Below are positions 7,829 to 14,158 of a stretch of 20,896 nt of DNA, in pieces (the first letter of the stretch is position 1; each line of letters starts with the position of its first letter). The notes beneath the pieces are model-generated. The model was not told where the DNA came from and did no database searches. It saw nothing but the letters and a program-made list of their open reading frames with translations. The DNA is from Dehalococcoidales bacterium (GTDB taxonomy: Bacteria; Chloroflexota; Dehalococcoidia; Dehalococcoidales; RBG-16-60-22). The stretch lies in assembly GCA_030628245.1 (NCBI GenBank), contig DAOVRI010000003.1:1-20896 (forward strand), read 5' to 3'. The position numbers and the translations under genes are program-made.

Positions 7829-7834
7829 ATTATA
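7829..7834 (-). promoter_or_regulatory. Candidate -10 element of the DUF4349 lipoprotein gene
   Basis: A consensus TATAAT on the minus strand lies 32 bp before the lipoprotein ATG, in the 103-bp gap after the ABC transporter operon. I see no convincing -35 at the usual spacing, so the element is tentative. It suggests the lipoprotein gene is transcribed separately from the transporter. Confidence 0.35.
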
Positions 7835-7900
7835 ACGCTAAAAGTTTGAAAAGGTTATAGGTCTGCGGCACTATTTTACTAAATATTTCCTAAAACGTCA

Positions 7901-8956
7901 CTAATTATTGCTTTCGTAACAGCGTATCCTTCTCATCCTTAATATGAGAAAGACCTCCTTACCCTCGGCCAGATTCATCTCCTCGAATATGTACGAAGGT
8001 ACCTCGGCCATGAGATTAGTGTCGTCCACGTCAATCCAGATTCTCACGGTATTACCGACAGGCTTAATCGCGGTGATACTGCCCTGAAATCCATTGACAC
8101 TCAGCCCCGGGGGTCTCGTCTCGGAAACATAGATATGACGTGGTAAAATGGCGACCTTACGAACCTCACCACCCTCGTGGGGAACGGTGAGTTTCAATCC
8201 CCCGCAGCCGACCTCCGCAATCCCCTGACCCAGGTCGCGGCAGTAATCACAGTCCAGTATATTCGGCGACCCGATGAAATCGGCCACCCTTTCACCCTCG
8301 GGATAGAACAGCACTTTTTCCGGTTCCGCCACCTGCTCCACCTGACCGCCCTGGATAACGGCTACCCTGTCCGCCATCTCCACAGCCTCCATGAGGTCAT
8401 GGGTCACATACACAGCCGTAATTCCCAACCGGCGCTGCAGCTGCTTTAACTCGGTTCTTAAATACTTGGCGGTCTTGGCATCCAGGCTTGATAGAGGCTC
8501 GTCCAGAAGCAGCACCCTCGGTGATGAAGCGATGGCTCTGGCCAGAGCCACACGCTGTCTTTCCCCACCACTCAGTTGCTTGGGGTACCGCGAGGCCAGG
8601 TGTTTTATATTCATTAAATCGAGTAATTCGTCTACTCTGGCTTCCACCTGAGGCCGCGGCCACCTTTGGGCGCTCAAGCCATAAGCTATATTGGCAACGA
8701 CATCAAGGTGGGGAAACAGGACCAGACCCTGAAACAGGTAGCCTACCTCTCTTTTATTCGCCGGTAGTTTGTCCACGGGGATATCGTTAAACAGTACCGA
8801 CCCCTTATAATCGACTAGTCCGGCGATAATATTAATCAGGGTAGTCTTGCCAGCGCCGTTCGAACCCAGAACTACCAGCAACTCCTTATCGAATATCTCA
8901 AGGTTTATATCCTGGCAAACGTATTTACACACATTCTTGAGCGTTATGGACGGCAT
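7901..8956 (-). CDS. ABC importer ATP-binding protein with C-terminal TOBE-like domain
   Basis: ATPase subunit of 351 aa. Walker A GSNGAGKTT (31-39), Q-loop LFQG, signature LSGGE (128-132), Walker B VLLLDEP (148-154), D-loop SSLD and switch His186 (VTHD) are all present. About 110 residues follow the nucleotide-binding domain; the last 70 (from ILPRHIYVS, through GFQGSITAIKPVGNTVRIWI) look like a TOBE domain, as in ModC, WtpC and PotA ATPases. SsuB/TauB-type ATPases, the usual partners of the permease and binding protein here, are about 250 aa and lack it. The GGAGG Shine-Dalgarno overlaps the permease stop, 1 nt away. The substrate is discussed with the ModE-like gene. Confidence 0.92.
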   Translation of the reverse strand: MPSITLKNVCKYVCQDINLEIFDKELLVVLGSNGAGKTTLINIIAGLVDYKGSVLFNDIPVDKLPANKREVGYLFQGLVLFPHLDVVANIAYGLSAQRWPRPQVEARVDELLDLMNIKHLASRYPKQLSGGERQRVALARAIASSPRVLLLDEPLSSLDAKTAKYLRTELKQLQRRLGITAVYVTHDLMEAVEMADRVAVIQGGQVEQVAEPEKVLFYPEGERVADFIGSPNILDCDYCRDLGQGIAEVGCGGLKLTVPHEGGEVRKVAILPRHIYVSETRPPGLSVNGFQGSITAIKPVGNTVRIWIDVDDTNLMAEVPSYIFEEMNLAEGKEVFLILRMRRIRCYESNN

Positions 8957-8957
8957 T

Positions 8958-9725
8958 TTACCTCCACTTGGCAGTCAGTCTGGCTTCTAGATATTCGAAA
9001 AACTTTTCAAAGGTAAGACACATTACCGCCAGTACAATCAGGCATACGATGATGATGTCGATACGAATCAGGCTTTCTGCTTTCATGAGCAGGGCACCGA
9101 TTCCGGTGGGGATAGCCACCATCTCGGCGGCGATTATCACCCGCCACGCCATCCCCGCCTCCAGCCTCAGCCCGGTGAAGATATTGGGCAGGGCCAGCGG
9201 CATAACAACAGTAGTCAGGATTTTCCCATCCGACGCCCCCAGAGTCCTGGCCGCCTTGATATAGTCGCTATCCACATTCTTGATGCCGGTAACGGTGTTA
9301 TAAAGGACCGGGAAAAAGGAACAGATAAATATCAGGGTAATCGGCAGCATTTCATTGATACCTATCCAGAGCATCAGCAGGGGTATCCAGCCAAGAGTAG
9401 GAATAGGGTAAAACAGGCTGACGATAGGGTTCAGAGCCCTGTTCGCCACTTTCTTCCACCCCATGATAGTCCCGACAACGATACCGGCTACGGAGCCGGC
9501 GCAGAAACCGATAAGAACCCTGACCAGACTGCTCAGGAAATTTTCCCCCAGCACCCCGCTGGCGCTCAGATAATAGAATTCAGCCACCACGGCGGAAAAG
9601 GGAGGGAAGAAAAACTGACCTGGGATTAGATTCAGGCGCGCTACTATCTCCCATATCGCCAGGAACACGGCTACGGGTAATAACCCCCAACCCGGTCTTA
9701 ATTTATGGAGTATGGTCACCCTCAA
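8958..9725 (-). CDS. ABC importer permease, SsuC/TauC/NitT type
   Basis: Inner-membrane channel subunit, 255 aa with about six hydrophobic helices. The ATPase-contact EAA-type loop reads AARTLGASDGKILTTVVMPL, followed by the family pattern LPNIFTGLRLEAGMAWRVIIAAEM. This is the permease branch that serves sulfonates, taurine, nitrate and related anions. The start chosen is TTG 9725, which overlaps the binding-protein gene by 23 nt; a GTG at 9717 is an alternative. The tight overlap on both sides makes the three transporter genes one translational unit in the order binding protein, permease, ATPase. Confidence 0.92.
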   Translation of the reverse strand: MRVTILHKLRPGWGLLPVAVFLAIWEIVARLNLIPGQFFFPPFSAVVAEFYYLSASGVLGENFLSSLVRVLIGFCAGSVAGIVVGTIMGWKKVANRALNPIVSLFYPIPTLGWIPLLMLWIGINEMLPITLIFICSFFPVLYNTVTGIKNVDSDYIKAARTLGASDGKILTTVVMPLALPNIFTGLRLEAGMAWRVIIAAEMVAIPTGIGALLMKAESLIRIDIIIVCLIVLAVMCLTFEKFFEYLEARLTAKWR

Positions 9726-10719
9726 GGAACCTCAAATCTAGAATGTCTTCAGCTTTGAACTTCTTTATATAACCCAACTCCGCCATATAATCTATCTCAG
9801 CTTGGACTACCGCTGGGTCAATATCAGTGGTACATTCCATTCTGGTAGTTAAGGACCTTAATATAGCCTCAGGTGTGATTTTTAATCCGGCAGCGATTTT
9901 CCCTATCTCAAGAGGGAGGACTTCCTTTCCAGCAACCTGTAACTCACCAGCGGCAATTTGGGCAGCGTCTTCCGGATGCTCATTAATATATTGAGTTGCT
10001 CGCTCGGTTATCTTTACCAGTTTTCTAACTATCTCCGGGTGATTTCTTACGAGGTCCTCCTTTACTATTAAAACGCTCCCCTGCATCTCGGGCCATAGGT
10101 CTTGGGCAGTCAGGAGCACCTCGAACCCTAATTCTTCGCCCATGGTAGGGAACTGCTCGCAACAAAAACCGGCGTCCAGTTGTCCTATCTTGAGAGCAAG
10201 AAGCACCTTTGGAGGTGACATACGCTGAACTTTACCCAATATCTTATTTTCATCAAGCTGATACTCATCTATCATCTTATGAAGAAGCGTGTCTACAGGA
10301 CTACCCTCCCTTGGGCAGGCGAGGCGAATATCGGGCTTCTCCAAATCTCTGACGCTTTTTATCTTGTCGGGGTCAACCAGCAATCCATAGCCATACTTAT
10401 GCGTCCCGGCTACCACCTTTATTGGTATCCCGGCGTTGGCATAGGCGCTTATAGCTGGTATCAGACAAATGTAAGCAGCATTGATGTCACCTCTAGCTAG
10501 GGCACTAGCCATAGCCATACCGGTTATATAACTATCAAAAGCAGTAATGTTTAAACCCTCAGCTTCAAACCAGCCTTGACTTCTGGCTATGTGAGCACAA
10601 GCGGCGTGGTCCACAAACTCCACTGCCATATGCACAGAAGCCTCCTCCTTTTCAGCACAGGCGCCGACCACCCCCAGCAACAATACTCCCACCAATAAAA
10701 ATACGACTTTCTTTATCAA
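9703..10719 (-). CDS. ABC importer substrate-binding lipoprotein, NMT1/SsuA-like
   Basis: Extracytoplasmic solute receptor of 338 aa. A lipoprotein signal peptide ends in LLLGVVGAC (lipidated Cys expected at 21). The mature part begins HMAVEFVDHAACAHIARSQG, then WFEAEGLNITAF and SALARGDINAAYICLIPAI, the order seen in NMT1/THI5-like and SsuA/TauA receptors. This fold binds sulfonates, nitrate, pyrimidines and other small ligands; no ligand can be read from the motifs. The start is TTG 10719, with a purine-rich GAGAGGG about 10 nt upstream. It is the first gene of the transporter operon, and its own promoter/operator lies at 10767-10799. Confidence 0.9.
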   Translation of the reverse strand: MIKKVVFLLVGVLLLGVVGACAEKEEASVHMAVEFVDHAACAHIARSQGWFEAEGLNITAFDSYITGMAMASALARGDINAAYICLIPAISAYANAGIPIKVVAGTHKYGYGLLVDPDKIKSVRDLEKPDIRLACPREGSPVDTLLHKMIDEYQLDENKILGKVQRMSPPKVLLALKIGQLDAGFCCEQFPTMGEELGFEVLLTAQDLWPEMQGSVLIVKEDLVRNHPEIVRKLVKITERATQYINEHPEDAAQIAAGELQVAGKEVLPLEIGKIAAGLKITPEAILRSLTTRMECTTDIDPAVVQAEIDYMAELGYIKKFKAEDILDLRFLEGDHTP

Positions 10720-10766
10720 TTCTTATACCCTCTCTGAAGCGTATATGCTTTACGTATTATCTAGTG

Positions 10767-10799
10767 CGCTATATTATTGTGAATATGACGCTCTGTAAA
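10767..10799 (-). promoter_or_regulatory. Promoter of the ABC operon overlapped by a ModE-like operator
   Basis: On the minus strand TTTACA (10794-10799), 17 bp and TAATAT (10771-10776) form a sigma70-like promoter about 50 bp before the binding-protein start. Over the spacer and -10 lies the imperfect palindrome CGCTATATT-N6-AATATGACG (10767-10790). Its half-site AATATAGCG is identical to a half-site in front of the modE-like gene and close to the TATATAACG half of the E. coli ModE box, quoted from memory. The position predicts repression. Confidence 0.75.
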
Positions 10800-10807
10800 A
10801 ATTTTTC

Positions 10808-11200
10808 CTAATCAAGCATCTGGCGTACGCTGGCGCGTTTTTCCTTGTATTCCCCGACAATTCTCCGCCCCTCCTCGGTCAGGCGGGCGTAGCCACCCCT
10901 GGCTCCCCCGGTTGACTTTTCCACCAGCGGCTTAGGGGCCAGGCGGTTCATAGCCTCTACCCAGAGCCAGGCATTCCGGTAAGCCAGTTTCATGGATTTG
11001 GCCGCTGCCGATATCGAGCCGAGCTGGTCAATCCGCTCCAGGAGCGTCACCCGGCCCCACCCCATGAACAGCTTGCCGTCCTTCTCCAGCCAGACCTTGC
11101 TTCTCACCACGATGCCCGATTCCGGCTGACGCCCGGAGCGTGCCCCGTGCTTGACGCCGAATTCCGGTATCCTGGTTTCCGTCATCTTTCTTCTGACCAT
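10808..11200 (-). CDS. ModE-type winged-helix regulator lacking the molybdate-binding domains
   Basis: A 130-aa regulator with a ModE/LysR-like winged-helix domain. Family hallmarks are LLERIDQLGSISAAAKSMKL (53-72), YRNAWLWVEAMNRLAPKPLV (74-93) and KSTGGARGGYARLTEEGRRIV (95-115). E. coli ModE is about 260 aa with two C-terminal Mop domains that bind molybdate; here the protein stops after the DNA-binding domain, so ligand sensing must occur otherwise. About 40 N-terminal residues before the domain are unassigned. GGAG lies 10 nt before ATG 11200. It precedes the ABC operon by 88 bp, and the matched palindromes in both promoters point to autoregulation plus control of the transporter. Confidence 0.9.
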   Translation of the reverse strand: MVRRKMTETRIPEFGVKHGARSGRQPESGIVVRSKVWLEKDGKLFMGWGRVTLLERIDQLGSISAAAKSMKLAYRNAWLWVEAMNRLAPKPLVEKSTGGARGGYARLTEEGRRIVGEYKEKRASVRQMLD

Positions 11201-11217
11201 TTTGGTAAAGCTCCAAA

Positions 11218-11252
11218 CGTTCTATATTATCAGCAATATAGCGCCCTGTCAA
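11218..11252 (-). promoter_or_regulatory. Promoter of the ModE-like gene overlapped by a ModE-like operator
   Basis: On the minus strand TTGACA (11247-11252), 17 bp and TAATAT (11224-11229) form a near-consensus promoter. CTATATT-N6-AATATAG (11222-11241), a perfect 7-bp dyad, covers the spacer and -10, extended on one side to AATATAGCG. The same dyad with the same offset from the -10 occurs before the ABC operon. A protein bound here would block RNA polymerase. Confidence 0.8.
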
Positions 11253-11315
11253 ACCCTTCCCTGGTCTACCCGCGAGATAATCCCGACGGGCTGATAACAC
11301 CAGGTAGCGACTCCT

Positions 11316-11373
11316 TGTGACATTTTTGTGATATTTCGGTAATATTTTGTGATTTTTCTGTAACTTCATATGA
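11316..11373 (+). repeat. Helically phased direct-repeat array 1
   Basis: TGTGA-like units on the plus strand begin at 11316 (TGTGA), 11327 (TGTGA), 11338 (GGTAA), 11348 (TGTGA), 11359 (TGTAA) and 11369 (TATGA). Steps are 10 or 11 bp, so all lie on one face of the helix. T-tracts sit between the units, also in phase, which should bend the DNA. The array lies about 64 bp upstream of the modE-like -35 and about 205 bp upstream of the BldC-like gene. Confidence 0.8.
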
Positions 11374-11435
11374 ACCTCGCTGAGAGTAAATCCTCAGGTA
11401 CGGCTCACCTATATCCCGTACGAAAGTACTAACTT

Positions 11436-11483
11436 TGTGACTTTTTTGTGACTTTTCCACCCCGTTTTGTGATGTATTTGTAA
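11436..11483 (+). repeat. Helically phased direct-repeat array 2
   Basis: TGTGA at 11436, 11447 and 11468 and TGTAA at 11479, with a degenerate position at 11458. Offsets from the first unit (0, 11, 22, 32, 43) are identical to array 1, and TTGTGAC and TTTTTGTGA align at matching positions 120 bp apart. It ends about 20 bp before a TATAAT (11504-11509), where it would overlap the -35 region of the BldC-like gene. Confidence 0.8.
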
Positions 11484-11503
11484 TGCTGCATATCTATCAT
11501 ATG

Positions 11504-11509
11504 TATAAT
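11504..11509 (+). promoter_or_regulatory. Candidate -10 element of the BldC-like gene
   Basis: A consensus TATAAT lies 70 bp before the BldC-like start. No good -35 is found at 16-18 bp; TTGTAA (11478-11483), the last unit of array 2, is 20 bp away. A promoter with a poor -35 beneath a repeat array would fit one controlled by the protein that binds the array. Confidence 0.5.
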
Positions 11510-11578
11510 ATGCCCGATTCGTAAAAAACACTTAAAACACACGAGCCATAACGACGGTAAACATACAAGGAGTCCTTT

Positions 11579-11824
11579 TTGCCTAGGAGAAATTACCGGG
11601 AAAACATCAGACTGACCTCGCGAGACATCGCCGCGTACTGCCAGGTCAGTAAAAGCACGGTGCTCGAATGGATAAAAAGCGGTCGATTGAAGGCTTTCAG
11701 GCTGCCCAGTGGGCATTACCGCATTGATAAGAAGGACTTTAAAGAATTCCTTGATAAATGGAACATGCCTATCAAGGGATGGCTATTTGAAAATGAAAAT
11801 ACCAAGGAAGGGGGTAAAAAATAG
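11579..11824 (+). CDS. BldC/excisionase-like small MerR-type helix-turn-helix protein
   Basis: An 81-aa DNA-binding protein made almost entirely of one MerR-superfamily winged HTH: LTSRDIAAYCQVSKSTVLEW (12-31), IKSGRLKAFRLPSGHYRIDK (32-51), then KDFKEFLDKW. This is the HTH_17/excisionase pattern, shared with the Streptomyces regulator BldC, which is known to bind DNA as head-to-tail multimers on direct repeats about one turn apart. The start is TTG 11579 with AAGGAG 6 nt upstream. There is no effector-binding or dimerisation domain. Two phased direct-repeat arrays lie upstream, suggesting autoregulation. No integrase or phage gene accompanies it, so a recombination-directionality role looks less likely than transcriptional control. 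Confidence 0.85.
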   Translation: MPRRNYRENIRLTSRDIAAYCQVSKSTVLEWIKSGRLKAFRLPSGHYRIDKKDFKEFLDKWNMPIKGWLFENENTKEGGKK

Positions 11825-11874
11825 AGGACAGACAAGAGCACAATATTAATTTACAGTACAGCTGTGGGTAATAG

Positions 11875-11928
11875 CTCCTTCGAGCAGGCAGGAGGGTCTG
11901 GCCGGGAGCGGCCATGGCCCGAAGGGAG
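11875..11928 (+). promoter_or_regulatory. Leader structure that could mask a ribosome-binding site
   Basis: CTCCTTCG (11875-11882) can pair with CGAAGGGAG (11920-11928, one bulged G). The right arm contains the GGGAG Shine-Dalgarno of the gene at 11937. Inside lies TGGCC-N6-GGCCA (11899-11914), followed by another TGGCC (11915-11919) that could compete for pairing. The left arm can instead form GCTC-CTTC-GAGC (11874-11885), which would free the ribosome site. No known riboswitch class is recognised. Confidence 0.35.
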
Positions 11929-11936
11929 AATAATTT

Positions 11937-12254
11937 ATGAACACTACAAATATCCATCAAGTTGGGAAACAGACCGGGAGAAACCAGTCGGCATCGTTCG
12001 ATAAGATGGAAGCCATAGCCTGCGGGGTGCAAGCCCGGTTTGAAGAAAGTACCGGCTATTCCAAAAAGGTAACCGACGAAACTATTAACGTTGCCCGCAC
12101 CCTGGGTGTGGCCAATAGGGAAATCGAAAGGTGGGCGACTCACCGCTTAAGTCGATTAGCCCGCGACACGGAAAGACTCCGAGAAATCAAATTCCTCCTT
12201 GACAAGGTTTATGGAAGCAGGCTCAGTGTAGTGACAAGAAGCACGAGGTCCTGA
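11937..12254 (+). CDS. Hypothetical 105-aa basic protein
   Basis: I do not recognise the family. The protein is polar and basic, with no signal peptide or membrane helix. The N-terminal 30 residues are rich in Asn, Gln and Ser. The rest looks helical, especially TDETINVARTLGVANREIER and then LSRLARDTERLREIKFLLDK (the first resembles the spacing of an HTH, but this is not conclusive). ATG 11937 has GGGAG 8 nt upstream, which supports it as a real gene. It begins 112 bp after the BldC-like stop on the same strand, so the two are probably co-transcribed and it may be a partner of that regulator. Its ribosome site lies in a possible hairpin. Confidence 0.65.
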   Translation: MNTTNIHQVGKQTGRNQSASFDKMEAIACGVQARFEESTGYSKKVTDETINVARTLGVANREIERWATHRLSRLARDTERLREIKFLLDKVYGSRLSVVTRSTRS

Positions 12255-12469
12255 AAATATTAATGCCTGTAAAACTAAAACCGATAAGCGGTTATCCGAT
12301 AAAAAGAGTGAATAATTACTCCTGAGACGTTACAACGTCACCGTAGACAACTGCAGTGAATAATCAATCACGGCATCCGATAACCTCGCGCCGTTATGAG
12401 CGTTGTTTTTCTATTTTTTGCATAATATAGCATAATATACCCTCGCTTTAATTCATCATCTCCGCATAG
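12255..12469. other. AT-rich intergenic region without a recognisable gene
   Basis: This is most of the gap before the ThDP enzyme. It contains a weak stem ACGGC/GCCGT (12370-12394) followed by T-runs at 12406-12419, a possible terminator for the 105-aa gene. It also has two spaced copies of AGTGAATAAT (around 12308 and 12353) and an exact tandem repeat of GCATAATATA (12420-12439). No tRNA, ORF of quality or known RNA motif is visible. Confidence 0.4.
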
Positions 12470-12500
12470 TTGCCTCACCCTCTTATTTTTATACTATAAT
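12470..12500 (+). promoter_or_regulatory. Candidate promoter of the ThDP enzyme gene
   Basis: TTGCCT (12470-12475), 19 bp and TATAAT (12495-12500), about 35 bp before the ATG. The -10 is perfect; the -35 is partial and the spacer 2 bp longer than ideal. The promoter proposed for the nearby SDR gene has the same TTGCC and 19-bp spacer. Confidence 0.5.
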
Positions 12501-12535
12501 ATAGTTGCAGGTATATTCCGGGTACGGAGGGAATC

Positions 12536-14158
12536 ATGCCCTATATCAGCGGCGCCGAAGCCCTGGTGGCGTTATTGAGACGGGAAGGTGTGGAGGTGGT
12601 CTTCGGACTGCCCGGTGTGCAGACTATGGACGCCGTCGATGCCATCTACCGCGACAAAAGCATCCGCTGGATATCCACGCGCCATGAACAGACGGCCGCC
12701 TACATGGCTTACGGATACGCCCGTACCACCGATAAGATAGGCGTCGCCCTGGTGCTGCCCGGCCCGGGGGCCCTGAACACCACCGCCGCCATCGGCACCG
12801 CCTACACGGCGTCGGCCCCGATACTCCTGATTTCCGGGCAGATAGAGAGCTATCACCTGGGCTTTCACCGGGGGGTCCTCCACGAGCTTGATGGGCAGAT
12901 TGATATCTTCCGCCACCTGACCAAGTGGTGCGGGCGCGCGTTAAAAGCGGAGGAAATCCCGGTAGTCTTACAGCAGGCCCTGACGCAACTTAAAAACGGC
13001 CGTCCGCGCCCCGTGGAAATCGAAATCCCCTTCGACCTGTGGGCGGAGAAGGCCGAGATGTCGCTGCCACCGGTCGAAGTGAGTCCGCCCGCCCAACCCA
13101 AATCTGAAGAAATCAAGATGGCGGTCGAGATTCTCAGTAACGCCAGCCGACCGCTGATTCTGGCCGGGGGCGGCGCGGCTAAAGCGGATGTATCTGGGGA
13201 AATCACACAACTGGCGGAGCTTCTTAAAGCGCCGGTAGTTATGACCACGGAAGGCCAGGGGGTTATCCACTGCGAGCACCCGATGTGTGCCGGCAACTTT
13301 GTCCTCTGGCTCAACCCCGCCCTGCAGCAGGCGGATGTCATCCTCGTCGTGGGGAGTCGACTGCGCGCCTCGGGCAATACCCGGCTGGAGCTCCGGCCCG
13401 ACCAGAAAATTATTCAGATAGACTTCGATGCCGATGAACTGGGGAGAAACCATAGAATCGACCTCGGCATTAAAGCCGACGCCGGTCTTGCCCTGAAGGC
13501 GCTGCTGAAAGAGTGTTCCGGTACCTGTTCCAGCCACTGGGAGAAAACAGAGATAGCCGGAATCAGGGCTGAGATAAGGACCCGACTGGAAAAGGCAGCT
13601 CCGCTACAGCTATCCGTCATCCGGTCGATTTACGATATCCTGCAGGACGATGCTATCATCGTGCCGGATATTACGAATATAGGCTACTGGTGCGATATCG
13701 CCTATCCCGTCAATAAACCGCGCCGATACGTCGATTCTTCCTATTTCGCCACCCTCGGCTTCGCCTTCCCCACCGCCCTTGGCGCTAAAATAGGCAATTC
13801 GGACAGCCCCGTGGTTGCCATCTGCGGCGACGGAGGTTTTCCGTACGCGTCCGCGGAGCTGGCCACCGCCGTCCAGGAAGGGATAAACGTGGTCACGCTT
13901 GTCTTCACTGATAACGCTTACGGGACGGTCACCGGCATACAGCGTCGCCAGTTCGGGGGTCGGTTTGTCGGTAACAAATTGCACAATCCCGATTATGTCA
14001 GATTCGCCGAAGCGTTCGGCGCTATCGGTATCAGGCTATCGCACCACGATGAGCTTGGGACGAAGCTGATTTCGGCGCTGAAGGCTGACCGCCCGGTGGT
14101 CATCGAGATTCCGGTGCCCCAGCTGGATACGCCTTGGAATACGCTGCTACAGGATTAA
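12536..14158 (+). CDS. Thiamine diphosphate-dependent enzyme, acetolactate synthase-like
   Basis: Large ThDP enzyme of 540 aa, with the three-domain order of the acetolactate synthase/2-oxo-acid decarboxylase family. An N-terminal Pyr domain carries the cofactor-activating glutamate in TRHEQTAAYMAYGYAR (Glu51); a central domain includes RPLILAGGGAA; a C-terminal PP domain has the metal/diphosphate motif from GDGG (431-434) to Asn460 (TDNAYGTV). Proper AHAS large subunits are usually somewhat longer and sit beside ilvN and ilvC; neither is here, so biosynthetic IlvB is unlikely. Decarboxylase or carboligase with an unknown substrate is the fair call. ATG 12536 has GGAGG 5 nt upstream. It converges on an SDR gene, with overlapping stop codons. 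Confidence 0.88.
   Translation: MPYISGAEALVALLRREGVEVVFGLPGVQTMDAVDAIYRDKSIRWISTRHEQTAAYMAYGYARTTDKIGVALVLPGPGALNTTAAIGTAYTASAPILLISGQIESYHLGFHRGVLHELDGQIDIFRHLTKWCGRALKAEEIPVVLQQALTQLKNGRPRPVEIEIPFDLWAEKAEMSLPPVEVSPPAQPKSEEIKMAVEILSNASRPLILAGGGAAKADVSGEITQLAELLKAPVVMTTEGQGVIHCEHPMCAGNFVLWLNPALQQADVILVVGSRLRASGNTRLELRPDQKIIQIDFDADELGRNHRIDLGIKADAGLALKALLKECSGTCSSHWEKTEIAGIRAEIRTRLEKAAPLQLSVIRSIYDILQDDAIIVPDITNIGYWCDIAYPVNKPRRYVDSSYFATLGFAFPTALGAKIGNSDSPVVAICGDGGFPYASAELATAVQEGINVVTLVFTDNAYGTVTGIQRRQFGGRFVGNKLHNPDYVRFAEAFGAIGIRLSHHDELGTKLISALKADRPVVIEIPVPQLDTPWNTLLQD

Noticed and set aside
7586..7849. 87-aa Gly/Ala-rich plus-strand frame
   Set aside because: It is the complement of the Pro/Ala linker of the DUF4349 lipoprotein.
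11266..11460. Minus-strand 64-aa frame with KSQKSHK-like repeats
   Set aside because: The residues only translate the phased DNA repeats; there is no Shine-Dalgarno and the repeats make more sense as binding sites.
11316..11483. CRISPR array or plasmid-type iteron origin
   Set aside because: Units are about 5-11 bp with no unique spacers and no cas genes. No rep gene is nearby; the neighbours are transcription regulators.
12536..14158. Naming the ThDP enzyme ilvB
   Set aside because: There is no ilvN, ilvC or other branched-chain gene nearby, and the family is broad; a specific acetolactate synthase call is not supported.
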